Shown piece after piece: positions 9,412-18,477 of a DNA stretch of 64,000 nucleotides. The notes beneath the pieces were generated by a model. The model searched no databases. It saw nothing but the letters and a program-made list of their open reading frames with translations, and was not told where the DNA came from. Position numbers and translations under genes: made by a program. Each line of letters starts with the position of its first letter. Within the stretch, counting starts at the first letter, position 1. The stretch comes from Muribaculaceae bacterium. GTDB taxonomy: Bacteria > Bacteroidota > Bacteroidia > Bacteroidales > Muribaculaceae. The DNA lies in assembly GCA_017399915.1 (NCBI GenBank), contig JAFQAS010000065.1, forward strand, positions 1 to 64,000, in the 5' to 3' direction.

Positions 9412-10057
9412 ATGAAAAATATTATAATCATAGATGGCGGACCTCGCAAAAAAAATGAATACAGCGGCTATCTTAAATGCCTTTGCCGAGGGAGCAAAGA
9501 GTGTGAGCGAAGAAATTAACGTGAAGATTATACGCCTTTATGACCTCGATTATAAGGGGTGCGTATCGTGCTTGGCATGCAAGTTGAAAGGCAAGGCTTC
9601 GAATATTTGTCGTTTCAAGGACGCTCTTACGCCCGTTTTGGAAGAGATTGCCACTGCCGATGGGCTTGTGCTTGGTTCTCCCATATATTTCGGCGAAGTC
9701 ACAGGACAGATGCGCACTTTCTTGGAACGCTTAGCATTCCCATGGCTCTCATACAATGATTATAGCTTGACTGCGCCAAAACGAATGCCGGTGGTATTGG
9801 TTGAGACTATGAACGGCACGCCCGAGCGCAACAATAGCAATGGTTTAGGCACCATGGCGTATTGTATCACATCGGCACTTGGCGAACCTCAACGCATTGT
9901 CGCCTACAATACTTGTCAGGTTGCACACTACAGTCACTACGAACTTGGCGGGTTCTCGGAAGAAGCAAAACACGCATGGCGTGACCAAAACTGGGACACC
10001 GACCAGCTGAAAGCCCACACTGCCGGCAAAGAAATGGCTCAGAAAATATTATCATAA
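9412..10057 (+). CDS. flavodoxin-fold NAD(P)H/FMN reductase-like protein, frameshifted at the N-terminus
   Basis: An ATG at 9412 opens with MKNIIIIDGGPRK, the expected first strand and phosphate-binding loop of an FMN-binding flavodoxin-like reductase, but that frame runs out after an A8 run at 9428-9435. The remainder (MNTAAILNAFAEGAKS through the C-terminus) continues in the next frame, open from 9434 to 10057. Removing one A from the run restores a single protein of about 214 residues. The body carries a CVSCLACK cysteine cluster and LVLGSPIYFGEVTGQMRTFLER, typical of the iron-sulfur-flavoprotein-like reductases. If translation starts at 9434, the flavin phosphate loop is lost. Sequencing or assembly error in a homopolymer is a strong alternative to a real mutation. 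Confidence 0.8.
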
Positions 10058-10138
10058 GCATCTATCGCACCATTTCAAATGGAGATCACCCAATAAGGAC
10101 TAAATTCAATTATCATTTCACTTTTAAACATTCCCCAA

Positions 10139-10600
10139 ATGAGCGACAACACATACGAAATAACAGTAGGCACAACTAATGACATCAACGCCATCGCAGG
10201 GTTTCAAGTGGCGATGGCAATGGAATCGGAGGGTACAACATTAGACCTTGAACGAGTGACTCGTGGCGTAACAATGGCGATGGACGACGAAGCCAAAGGG
10301 CAATATATCGTGGCGCGCTGCGAGGGAAAAGTTGTGGGTAGCCTAATGCTCACCCGCGAATGGAGCGACTGGAATTGCCAATGGTATTGGTGGATTCAAA
10401 GTGTGTATGTGGAGCCTCTGCATCGAGGCAAAGGAGTGTATCGGGCAATGTATGAACGAGTGAAACAAATGGCACGCAATGAAAATGTGAGCCAAGTGCG
10501 CCTATACGTTGATAAAACAAACAACACAGCACAACACGCATACCAACACCTCGGCATGACCGAAACGCACTATCTCATGTATGAAGAGGTGATTAAATAG
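10139..10600 (+). CDS. GNAT family N-acetyltransferase
   Basis: A 153-residue single-domain protein of the GNAT fold. The acetyl-CoA pyrophosphate-binding segment reads VYVEPLHRGKGVYRAMYERV (about residues 93-112), and the C-terminal strand region NTAQHAYQHLGMTETHYLMYE is typical. It probably transfers an acetyl group to a small molecule or peptide amine, but the substrate cannot be told. It is convergent with the lipoprotein gene ending at 10615 and stands 80 bases after the flavodoxin-like gene, so it may be co-transcribed with it. Confidence 0.9.
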   Translation: MSDNTYEITVGTTNDINAIAGFQVAMAMESEGTTLDLERVTRGVTMAMDDEAKGQYIVARCEGKVVGSLMLTREWSDWNCQWYWWIQSVYVEPLHRGKGVYRAMYERVKQMARNENVSQVRLYVDKTNNTAQHAYQHLGMTETHYLMYEEVIK

Positions 10601-10614
10601 ACCTTGGAATTCTA

Positions 10615-11103
10615 TTATCGGCGTATTACATAGCCACCAAAGTTATTGGGACCATAGACATGATATTGTTGGAGCCCGTATTTCTTTTCGGCGGCAGGCC
10701 CTGAGAGAGGATAGCCGGGGTTATCATAAATATCAAATCTACTACCACACTTGGGACACACGGCTTGAAGCTTTTCTCTATCAACGTAGATTCTCACATT
10801 GTTTTTAGCCTCATAAGGACAAGCCATATCATATGCTCGCGGAAAGTTCATCACATCACACACGAGCAATACGCCTCCAAAACCGGTATATGACAACTCG
10901 GTGTATGGAAATCCGGCAGGTTTTAATTCCGACTTAATAAAATAACGATAATCGGGGGTGGCAGCCACTCCATAGGTGTTCCACATACCCACATTTGAAA
11001 ACTCTATATTTACGGCTAATGGAGGAATGCGATCATCGTTGATTCTTTCACATGACGAAAGCACTAACGACAATAAAATCGAAATAAACATTAGTCGTTT
11101 CAT
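10615..11103 (-). CDS. Rieske-fold-like lipoprotein lacking the histidine ligands
   Basis: A 162-residue protein with a lipoprotein signal (lipobox LVLSSC, Cys18). The C-terminal half looks like a Rieske [2Fe-2S] domain: a first ligand loop ACPYEAK, then VCPKCGSRFDIYD, then a PLSGPAA...LQQYHV tail that mirrors the usual GPA...L..Y ending. In true Rieske proteins the loops are CxH and CxxH; here the histidine positions read Tyr/Glu and Cys. The protein may therefore bind a different metal centre, such as a four-Cys site, or none. It is the last gene of a minus-strand operon 12 bases after argH. It is likely attached to the periplasmic face of a membrane. Confidence 0.75.
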   Translation of the reverse strand: MKRLMFISILLSLVLSSCERINDDRIPPLAVNIEFSNVGMWNTYGVAATPDYRYFIKSELKPAGFPYTELSYTGFGGVLLVCDVMNFPRAYDMACPYEAKNNVRIYVDREKLQAVCPKCGSRFDIYDNPGYPLSGPAAEKKYGLQQYHVYGPNNFGGYVIRR

Positions 11104-11115
11104 CGTAACAAATGA

Positions 11116-12456
11116 TTATGCGTTAATGAGTTTATCGAATGCCTCGTGATAGGTATTGAAATCAAATTTAGCCAATGTGCTATTGAACAACTCAGCAATT
11201 TCGTCGTTACAAAGATTTCCAATCGACCCTTCGTGAGTGTGATTAATATCGTAGCGTGGTTCGAAGTTTCCGGCTTCAATTTCAAGCCCTACTTGCTTGT
11301 ATGAATCACGGAAAGGAGTACCCTCAACCACACGACGATTAACCTCCTCGACCGAATACATCAATTTATAACGTGGATCGGTTGCCACATCGGTATTCAC
11401 TTTCACTTGTGAAAGCATAGAATCTACCATATTGATAATGTCGATAATAGAGTCAAACGCAGGCAAGAAATTCTCCTTAATTAATTGCAAGTCGCGGAAA
11501 TAGCCCGATGGGAGATTATTGGTGATAAGAGTAATCTCCATTGGAAGGGCTTGTAATTTGTTGCATTTAGCTCGTGTGAGCTCAAACACATCGGGATTCT
11601 TTTTATGAGGCATTATCGACGAGCCAGTGGTAAACTCATCGGGGAGTTTTATGAATCCGAAGTTTTGGGAGTTGAACATACAAGCATCAAATGCAAGTTT
11701 TGAAAGTGTAGCGGCAATTCCGGCAAGAGCTTGAGCCACTATGCGCTCGGTTTTGCCACGTCCCATTTGTGCATATACCACATTGTAGGCCATCGAATCA
11801 AAGCCGAGCAACTTTGTTGTCATTGCACGATTGAGGGGGAATGACGACCCATATCCGGCAGCCGAGCCAAGTGGATTGCGATTAGCCACCTCATAAGCTG
11901 CACGAAGTACTGTGAGGTCATCGGCAAGCGACTCGGCATAGGCACCAAACCACAATCCAAATGACGACGGCATTGCTACTTGCAAGTGAGTGTAGCCTGG
12001 AATTACCACATCTTTATATCTATTGCTTTGACCAATAAGAGTGTCAAACAATCGCTTCACAGCCATTGCCACATCTTCGATACGAGAACGAATGAACAAC
12101 TTTAAGTCGACAAGCACTTGGTCGTTGCGTGAACGGCCTGAATGTATCTTCTTGCCTATATCGCCAAGAGAGCGAGTGAGCATTAATTCCACTTGAGAGT
12201 GCACATCTTCAACACCTTCTTCGATTTCAAATTCGCCACTGACAGCTACTTTGTAGATTTTGCGCAATTCCTTAAGCAACACCTTGAGTTCTTTTTCCTC
12301 GAGAAGCCCTATTGATTGCAACATAGTGATATGTGCCATTGAGCCGAGCACATCGAATGGTGCGAGATATAAATCCATTTCACGGTCTAGTCCCACGGTA
12401 TATGCCTCTACATCGTGGTCAACTTTTACGTTTTTCTCCCAAAGTTTTGATGCCAT
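11116..12456 (-). CDS. argH: argininosuccinate lyase
   Basis: A 446-residue member of the fumarase/aspartase superfamily that splits argininosuccinate into arginine and fumarate, the last step of arginine synthesis. The superfamily signature is GSSIMPHKKNPDVFEL, whose flexible loop carries the catalytic serine. HSGRSRNDQVLVDLKLF and GYTHLQVAMP are the other conserved regions. It is the third gene of the pyrE-SRPBCC-argH-lipoprotein minus-strand operon, with 20 bases from its upstream neighbour. Other arginine genes of the window (argB, argE) are 16-19 kb away on the same strand. Confidence 0.96.
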   Translation of the reverse strand: MASKLWEKNVKVDHDVEAYTVGLDREMDLYLAPFDVLGSMAHITMLQSIGLLEEKELKVLLKELRKIYKVAVSGEFEIEEGVEDVHSQVELMLTRSLGDIGKKIHSGRSRNDQVLVDLKLFIRSRIEDVAMAVKRLFDTLIGQSNRYKDVVIPGYTHLQVAMPSSFGLWFGAYAESLADDLTVLRAAYEVANRNPLGSAAGYGSSFPLNRAMTTKLLGFDSMAYNVVYAQMGRGKTERIVAQALAGIAATLSKLAFDACMFNSQNFGFIKLPDEFTTGSSIMPHKKNPDVFELTRAKCNKLQALPMEITLITNNLPSGYFRDLQLIKENFLPAFDSIIDIINMVDSMLSQVKVNTDVATDPRYKLMYSVEEVNRRVVEGTPFRDSYKQVGLEIEAGNFEPRYDINHTHEGSIGNLCNDEIAELFNSTLAKFDFNTYHEAFDKLINA

Positions 12457-12476
12457 TATTGTATTTTTTATTTATC

Positions 12477-12896
12477 TTATCCGTTTAATTTTCCAATCAT
12501 TTCGCCAAACTTATCGGCGGCTTCTTGCATCTTGCCACCAATGAGCGGACGCAACATCGCAGGGATTTCCACATCGATAGCCGTTACAACTTCCGATGCC
12601 GATTCACTTATCGATTTAATATCGATAACCATTGACAAAGGGATTGGAGATCCTACAGCCGAGAATACAATGTGTCCCGGAGCAGTGCGTTCGGTCACTT
12701 GAAATTTCAATTGACCCACTTGAGGTGTGTTGATACAAATTGCATCGGCTTCAAATGTTACATCTCCGATTTTTGCACGTTCCTCGGCAGGAATTTCTTC
12801 GATTTTTTGTTGAAACAATGATATATCACTGAAGCGGTCAAACAATGCTTCAATTGGTTGATTGACCGCTACAGGTTTACTTTCGTATTTTGCCAT
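12477..12896 (-). CDS. SRPBCC (START/polyketide cyclase-like) family protein
   Basis: A 139-residue protein with the layout of a small SRPBCC domain: an N-terminal strand, two short helices (PIEALFDRFSDI), a run of antiparallel strands, and a long C-terminal helix (MQEAADKFGEMIGKLNG). Such domains bind hydrophobic ligands, but no ligand can be named. It is wedged between pyrE (9 bases) and argH (20 bases) in one operon, an arrangement I believe is common in Bacteroidales. Its role there is unknown. Confidence 0.75.
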   Translation of the reverse strand: MAKYESKPVAVNQPIEALFDRFSDISLFQQKIEEIPAEERAKIGDVTFEADAICINTPQVGQLKFQVTERTAPGHIVFSAVGSPIPLSMVIDIKSISESASEVVTAIDVEIPAMLRPLIGGKMQEAADKFGEMIGKLNG

Positions 12897-12905
12897 ATTT
12901 TATAA

Positions 12906-13556
12906 TTATTCAGCTTGAGGATTTCCAGGCACCCAATTAGCAGGGTCTTTACGCCATTCTTTTAATGTTTCGATATCTTCTTCCTTGATATATTTTGTAG
13001 CCAAAGCAGCATCGAGCATTGAGTTATAGTTGCTGAGGGTGCGAAGTGTCACACCTGCTTTGCGGAAGTTTTCAACAGCGATAGGGAATTCATAAGTGAA
13101 AATTGCAGCCATACCCACAACTTCACAACCTGCCGCGCGAATAGCTTCAACTGCTTTAAGACTGCTACCACCTGTTGAGATGAGGTCTTCAATCACCACT
13201 ACTTTTTGACCGGGTTTAAGGTTTCCTTCGATAAGGTTTTCAAGGCCATGATCTTTAGGAGTAGAACGAACATATACATAAGGGAGACCCATTGTATCGG
13301 CAACAAGAGCACCTTGAGCGATAGCACCGGTAGCCACTCCGGCAATAGCATCGGGAGCGTCAAATTCTTCCATAATCAAGCGACAAAGTTCTACTTTGAT
13401 AAAGCTACGAATGTCGGGATAAGAAAGAGTTTTACGGTTGTCGGTATATATAGGTGAGTTCCAGCCCGAAGCCCAAGTGAAAGGATTGTCGGGTTGCAAT
13501 TTAATAGCACTGATTTTCAATAGCTTTTCAGCTAAAAGTTGTTCCATTCGTTTCAT
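12906..13556 (-). CDS. pyrE: orotate phosphoribosyltransferase
   Basis: A 216-residue enzyme that joins orotate and PRPP to give orotidine 5'-phosphate in pyrimidine synthesis. The PRPP-binding motif VVVIEDLISTGGSS is clear, as are GWNSPIYTDNRKTLS near the N-terminus and YVRSTPKDHG in the flexible loop. I chose the ATG at 13556 (MKRMEQLLAEKLLKI); an earlier in-frame start at 13589 falls inside the promoter. It leads the operon pyrE-SRPBCC-argH-lipoprotein. Confidence 0.96.
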   Translation of the reverse strand: MKRMEQLLAEKLLKISAIKLQPDNPFTWASGWNSPIYTDNRKTLSYPDIRSFIKVELCRLIMEEFDAPDAIAGVATGAIAQGALVADTMGLPYVYVRSTPKDHGLENLIEGNLKPGQKVVVIEDLISTGGSSLKAVEAIRAAGCEVVGMAAIFTYEFPIAVENFRKAGVTLRTLSNYNSMLDAALATKYIKEEDIETLKEWRKDPANWVPGNPQAE

Positions 13557-13586
13557 ATTCGTAAAGGTATTAATTGTTTTAAGATA

Positions 13587-13594
13587 CAAAATTA
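13587..13594 (-). promoter_or_regulatory. -7 box of the pyrE operon
   Basis: On the minus strand the sequence reads TAATTTTG, matching TAnnTTTG. It is about 30 bases before the chosen pyrE start and overlaps any longer N-terminal extension, which supports the 13556 start. Confidence 0.6.
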
Positions 13595-13741
13595 ATGCAA
13601 GTGTTGTGTAATTGCAAATATTAAAACATGATTTTCGAAGAAAAAATACACATTAATAAATGACAGAGGATTAAAGATTTGTTAAAAATAGCTTGAAATT
13701 GGCAAAAATGTCAACATTTTAATCTCGAATTAAACCTTTTG

Positions 13742-13755
13742 GAGTAAATTTACTC
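13742..13755. promoter_or_regulatory. perfect 14-bp palindrome, possible operator
   Basis: GAGTAAATTTACTC is its own reverse complement. It is centred about 40 bases before the ATG at 13789, where a repressor or activator dimer would be expected to bind. Confidence 0.35.
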
Positions 13756-13788
13756 TATAAAAAAAACGAATCATTAAAACTTACAATC

Positions 13789-14727
13789 ATGAAAAGATTT
13801 TGGAGAATAGTATCAATAGCATTAATATGTGGAGCATTAGCTACTCCTCAACTTGATGCTCGCGGAAGAAACAATAGTGGACAACGTTCTTCTACATCTA
13901 CATCTCGTTCAAGCAGTCCATCACGTTCAAATAGCAGCAGAAATAATTCGCCAAGACCGGGCAACAACAGCTCACGCCCCGGTGGAAACAACAATACGCC
14001 TAAACCCGGGGGGAATAGTAACACTCCAAAACCGGGCAGCAACAACAATGCTCCAAAACCGGGCAACAACAACTCTCGTCCTGGCGGTAACAATCATAAC
14101 TCGCCTAAACCCGGCGGAAACAACCACTATGCACCAAAGCCGGGTGGCAACCACAATAACCACGGCAACCACCACGCCCCAAAACCTGGCAGCAACCATT
14201 ACCATGCCCCAAATCACGGACACGGACATGTACATCGTCCTCACTGCCCACCACCACGTCCATACCATCGCCCCACTCCTCCACCTTCATTCCGTCCATA
14301 TCACGGATGCCCAACATTTAGAGGCGTATTTGGCATAACATTTGGCACTGCAATAAATATCTCACTCGATTACTTATATCGCAATAGCTATAGTGTTTAT
14401 GGATATGGAAACGATGTAATCTATCTCCGCAACGTTAATCAATATGGTTATATGTGGCCCGACGCAACGCTTTATTACGGCTCTGGAGGTTTGATAGGCT
14501 CACAATTTATGTATTCGACCAACTACTACGACCGCGGACGTTATAACATGGTTTACAATTCATTGGTAGGTCAATATGGCGCACCGATTAGCGTTCAAAA
14601 TACCTCAAATGGCATTACAGCAACATGGTGGGGATATGACGGCCAATATGTATCGCTCGAGTTCCACCCGGCATACACCAACAACGGCCAACTCCGCTAC
14701 TTCACCACACTCTCATTCGGAATGTAA
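13789..14727 (+). CDS. secreted Asn/Gly/Pro/His repeat protein with conserved C-terminal domain
   Basis: A 312-residue protein with a Sec signal peptide (MKRFWRIVSIALICGALATP, cut near LDA). A Ser/Arg-rich stretch is followed by about ten imperfect copies of a PKPGGNN-type repeat (roughly residues 53-130), grading into a His-rich segment (HNNHGNHHAP, HGHGHVHRPH) and a Pro-rich segment. A C-terminal region of about 130 residues is rich in Tyr, Gly and Asn and looks like a beta-structured domain. I do not recognise the family. The His-rich part could bind metals, and the low-complexity linker could span the cell wall or surface layer. It has its own terminator at 14778. Confidence 0.85.
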   Translation: MKRFWRIVSIALICGALATPQLDARGRNNSGQRSSTSTSRSSSPSRSNSSRNNSPRPGNNSSRPGGNNNTPKPGGNSNTPKPGSNNNAPKPGNNNSRPGGNNHNSPKPGGNNHYAPKPGGNHNNHGNHHAPKPGSNHYHAPNHGHGHVHRPHCPPPRPYHRPTPPPSFRPYHGCPTFRGVFGITFGTAINISLDYLYRNSYSVYGYGNDVIYLRNVNQYGYMWPDATLYYGSGGLIGSQFMYSTNYYDRGRYNMVYNSLVGQYGAPISVQNTSNGITATWWGYDGQYVSLEFHPAYTNNGQLRYFTTLSFGM

Positions 14728-14777
14728 AACAGCAACCTTGCTTCAAAAACATTTAGGTTAAACTCAATATTACATAC

Positions 14778-14810
14778 GAGGCTGCCCATCACATAGGGCA
14801 GCCTCTTTTC
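14778..14810 (+). terminator. intrinsic terminator of the repeat-protein gene
   Basis: The perfect 10-bp arms GAGGCTGCCC and GGGCAGCCTC with an 8-base loop are followed by TTTTCTT. Confidence 0.85.
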
Positions 14811-14840
14811 TTCGCCAATAGAAAAGAGTTTTTTCAACAA

Positions 14841-14869
14841 CAACGGCGACCGTGTGAGGGTCGCCGTTG
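14841..14869 (-). terminator. terminator of the T9SS glycosyl-hydrolase-like gene
   Basis: The perfect 11-bp arms CAACGGCGACC and GGTCGCCGTTG lie about 30 bases past the stop at 14898. On the minus strand they are followed by TTGTTGAAAAAA, so the T run is weak. Confidence 0.6.
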
Positions 14870-14897
14870 ATAGTATTGATATTATCGATTTGTTTTA

Positions 14898-17800
14898 TTA
14901 CTTGATGAGCACTTTTGATGTTTTGTTGCCTTGGCGGGTGATGTAGATGCCGGGGACGAGGTTGTCGGCATTCACTTTCACCCCGTTGAGGTTGTAGTAT
15001 TCAATTGGAGCCAAAGGTGTGGCAATCTCTGATTGTATTTCTTCGACACTTGAAACACTTGTGTCTTTAATATCGTAAGCACACACACCATTGCCGGGGA
15101 TATATAGGAATATGCGCACGGTATTTGGAGTCATTTGCAAGTAGTCTACAACGGCATTTGCTGTTTGGCTGTTTACCGAGCCGAGTCCTTTCTTGGGGAG
15201 TACCCATAGTTGCGACATGTCTCCAAAAGTGAGGTTACTAGTAGTTGTAACAACTTTAAATGTGTTGTAAGGACGAGTGATAGGGTCGTCGTTGGCATAT
15301 ATCACATAGGTGTTGTCGCCAAGGTTAAAAAACGCGCCACCATTAGCCGATATGCTAGTGGGTTGCACTGTGGTATTGGCCATGAAAGAGCCCGAACGAG
15401 AACCGTCGGTCAATGAATAGCGAGTGAAATATGTGTTGGCGCCATCGACAAAGACATCATTGTCAGAGATAGGCATTATGCGTGGAGCAATCCCGAAGTT
15501 AGATGCTGAAGTGGGGTAGAATTGGCTCACGTTAGTAACCGATTCGGTATAAGAACCGTTTTTGAATGTCCAACGAATGATTTTACTATTGTTTGCCGGA
15601 ACTCCAAACACAATAAAGTTGCCCGATGTCACATCACCTGTAATTGCGATATAGTCGAAGCGAGCGTCACTTATCGATGATGTAATGCGAGCCACTTCGG
15701 TCAATGCTCCGGTTTCGAGATTGACTTTGTGAATAACCAACGGGCCATATTGCGTCATAATGAGGTTAGAGATACACACGTTGCCTTTTGAGTCTTTGCA
15801 CACATTATTACAAGGATAATAAGCAATCGAGGCTTCTGAGCCTAAAGTAAGACGGCCGATGTGTTCACCTGTAGCGGCACTATATTTTTCGAGGAATGCA
15901 GTACCGGTTTCATCGTTTTCGGTGCGTCCTGAAATATACACATAGTTACCTGCTGCCACCATTGAGCGGTTGTAGCTTCCGGAACCGGCAAAAACAATAT
16001 TCTTATAACCGGTGCGTACCGAACGGAACCACACACTCTCTACGCCTATTTTTCCTACTGAGCTATATGAATCACCATCGGTTTTGATAGTATAACCGCT
16101 TTCGTAGTTGCCTATGCCAATGCTGGTGATAGTAAACAAACGCGCATCGGACGGAGTGTCGAGATATTTACCTCCACCACCTATCACACGCCAATAATAA
16201 GTACCCACACCTATCGAAGCTGCAGGAACAGTTACCGATCCGCTCATTCCTTCAAATGTTTTTGTTGAAGATGCGGGGAAAGAAGCGTCGGCCGACACTT
16301 CCACTCTATAGTCGGTCATGCCATCATCAGATTCAAGCCATGTGAATGTCACTTCATTTTCAAGACTTGCACCATCTTCGGGCGATACGAGTTGTGGCTT
16401 TGAACCTTGAACACGTGCAGGACTTTTAAATGAGGCAATGTCGCTTGATGCAGTGAGTTTGCCTGGTTGTGAAGATGTCACTTTCCAATAATATGTAGCA
16501 TTGTCTTTGAAATCGGCTATATTACTAACATCTATTGATATTGAATTTGAGGTAAGTCCTGTTTGGCTATATTTCACCGATGTGCAAGCAGCATCATCGC
16601 AGATGTATAGGTCATATGTTCCGTTTTCGATAGCACTCCATGAGAATATTGCGTTATCCCACGAAACGGCAGCTCCATTAATAGGCGCAATAAGTGTAAC
16701 TTTTTCAGCCTCTCCATCGGGATAACCCACATATGAGGCTGGGTGTTCTTTACCAAATCCGTCATACACACACACTGCATACCAATAACCCGATTGTCGG
16801 TCGGCAGGCAATGTGAACGAATTGTTGTAACTCACGTCAACGAGATATTGTCCGTCGATGCCGTCATCGGTAGTAGCGTCATCGATTGTAACGCTCAAAG
16901 GCACGGCATAGATAGAGTAACGAATGATTGTTTTAGCGTGAGGACCTGTTGCGGCAGTCCATGAGAGAGTGCCGTTTGTGTTGGTGAGATTGCCGGGAGC
17001 GGCATATGGAGTCACTGTTTTCCAATCAATCTCGGGCACAAGTGCTTTTGTGGGGAAACATTCTTTAGCCACATAGTCGCCATGAGCTTTGTAGTTGCCA
17101 CAGAAATATTGAATGCTATAGAAGTTTGAGCCAAATGCCTTCACGCCGTTGTCGGCAGCAAATTGGCGAGATTGTTTCACATTATACACATGCTCTTCCC
17201 AGTGAGCTTGAGTGTTGCCAAGGTCTTCTTGGTAACCCATCGCTTGGGCAAGGTCATAGATGTTTACACTAATGCTGCAATGCACTTTGCCAAAGTGTTT
17301 GGCAAGACCATACCACCAGTTTGAGATTTTGCCAAATGAAGCCATTGAGTGGTCGTTGTGCCAATAGATTTGAGGCGACATAAAATCGACAATATGCTTG
17401 TTCATCCACGAGAGAGGGTCGGAATAAAGCGAAGTATATTGAGTGTCATATCCACCGGGCCAAGTAGTAAGACCATATTTGCTCGCCGATGCACCGGCTG
17501 TTCCCGGAGGAGCGAGACCAAATCTCACTTCGGGGCGAGTTTCTTGCACCATGTTATATACGTCGGCAATCATTTTATCGACATTTTCACGACGCCAATC
17601 GCCTATTGAAAGGCTTGTGCCACTGTTTTTCCATAACTGGTAGTCGGGAGCGTCTGATTTTTCAGATGTGCCACCTGTTGGATAGAAGTAGTCATCGAAA
17701 ATCATACCTTCAACGGCATAATTTGAGATAATTTCTTTACACACCTTTACGATATGCTCACGAGTTTCATCTAACCCCGGGTTCAACACTGTAAACGTGC

Positions 17801-18287
17801 CGTTAGTGATGAGCCAACCATTATTTTTCACTTGGGTGTCGAAAGCGGTGTTCCAAGTAGAGGTAGTGCCTGTGCTCGACCAGCGATAAGGGTTTACCCA
17901 CGCATATACTTCAATGCCACGTTTATGACATTCGTCAATACAAAATTGCAAGGGATCCCAACCCGGGTCGGTGCCACGTGTGCCGGTAAGATAACTTGCC
18001 CAAGGTTCATAACTTGATTTGTACATTGCGTCACACATGCTTCGCACTTGGAAACAAATTGTAGTGAGATTCATTTCTTGCATTCGTTCGATATAAGCAA
18101 GAAGGTCGGCTTTTTGTTGCGCTACAACCGAGGCTGAAGTGCCTTTTTGTTTTGGCCAGTCGATGTTTGCCACTGTTGCAATCCACACCGAACGGAATTC
18201 GCGTTTAGGAGCTGTCTCAGCCCAAAGATTGTTTGAAATAAACAAGGAGAGTATGGCTAACAGAAGCCATTTTTTAATTTTTTGCAT
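14898..18287 (-). CDS. family 10-like glycosyl hydrolase (GHL10) with FN3-like repeats and T9SS tail
   Basis: A 1129-residue secreted protein. After a Sec signal (about residues 1-23) comes a GHL10/DUF187 TIM-barrel-like domain to about residue 425, with EFRSVWIATVANIDWP, YKSSYEPWASYLTG, ECHKRGIEVYAWVNPYRW and GMIFDDYFYP. Three FN3-like domains follow (about 435-720), then a region with propeller-like repeats (about 725-1050) and a T9SS sorting tail with YYNLNGVKV, GIYI and final KVLIK. The protein should be exported by Sec and moved across the outer membrane by T9SS. Substrate is unknown; the family includes proteins acting on polysaccharide or peptidoglycan. A shorter paralogue lies at 44767-47496. 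Confidence 0.92.
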   Translation of the reverse strand: MQKIKKWLLLAILSLFISNNLWAETAPKREFRSVWIATVANIDWPKQKGTSASVVAQQKADLLAYIERMQEMNLTTICFQVRSMCDAMYKSSYEPWASYLTGTRGTDPGWDPLQFCIDECHKRGIEVYAWVNPYRWSSTGTTSTWNTAFDTQVKNNGWLITNGTFTVLNPGLDETREHIVKVCKEIISNYAVEGMIFDDYFYPTGGTSEKSDAPDYQLWKNSGTSLSIGDWRRENVDKMIADVYNMVQETRPEVRFGLAPPGTAGASASKYGLTTWPGGYDTQYTSLYSDPLSWMNKHIVDFMSPQIYWHNDHSMASFGKISNWWYGLAKHFGKVHCSISVNIYDLAQAMGYQEDLGNTQAHWEEHVYNVKQSRQFAADNGVKAFGSNFYSIQYFCGNYKAHGDYVAKECFPTKALVPEIDWKTVTPYAAPGNLTNTNGTLSWTAATGPHAKTIIRYSIYAVPLSVTIDDATTDDGIDGQYLVDVSYNNSFTLPADRQSGYWYAVCVYDGFGKEHPASYVGYPDGEAEKVTLIAPINGAAVSWDNAIFSWSAIENGTYDLYICDDAACTSVKYSQTGLTSNSISIDVSNIADFKDNATYYWKVTSSQPGKLTASSDIASFKSPARVQGSKPQLVSPEDGASLENEVTFTWLESDDGMTDYRVEVSADASFPASSTKTFEGMSGSVTVPAASIGVGTYYWRVIGGGGKYLDTPSDARLFTITSIGIGNYESGYTIKTDGDSYSSVGKIGVESVWFRSVRTGYKNIVFAGSGSYNRSMVAAGNYVYISGRTENDETGTAFLEKYSAATGEHIGRLTLGSEASIAYYPCNNVCKDSKGNVCISNLIMTQYGPLVIHKVNLETGALTEVARITSSISDARFDYIAITGDVTSGNFIVFGVPANNSKIIRWTFKNGSYTESVTNVSQFYPTSASNFGIAPRIMPISDNDVFVDGANTYFTRYSLTDGSRSGSFMANTTVQPTSISANGGAFFNLGDNTYVIYANDDPITRPYNTFKVVTTTSNLTFGDMSQLWVLPKKGLGSVNSQTANAVVDYLQMTPNTVRIFLYIPGNGVCAYDIKDTSVSSVEEIQSEIATPLAPIEYYNLNGVKVNADNLVPGIYITRQGNKTSKVLIK

Positions 18288-18355
18288 GGTTATGTATTTG
18301 TTAGTTATTTTTTCGTGGTATAAATAAATTGATTATTATTTCACATAATACTCTG

Positions 18356-18363
18356 CAAAAATA
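18356..18363 (-). promoter_or_regulatory. -7 box of the GHL10 gene
   Basis: TATTTTTG on the minus strand matches TAnnTTTG and lies about 70 bases before the ATG at 18287. Confidence 0.5.
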
Positions 18364-18411
18364 ATGAATATCCCTTAATTTACCAAAAAGGCGCATCATT
18401 AGCACAATAAT

Positions 18412-18448
18412 AAAAAATAGGGAACACTAAAAAATGATTAGTGTCCCC
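18412..18448 (-). terminator. terminator of the S41 protease gene
   Basis: The arms GGGAACACTA and TAGTGTCCCC (one mismatch) with a loop are followed on the minus strand by TATTTTTTATT, about 30 bases after the stop at 18478. Confidence 0.75.
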
Positions 18449-18477
18449 CATTAATATGTCGTTTTTAAGAGTATTCT

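Noticed and set aside
13972-14338. Long frames on both strands opposite the Asn/Gly/Pro/His repeat gene
   Set aside because: They are shadows of the repetitive coding sequence; the signal peptide and C-terminal domain favour the 13789-14727 frame.
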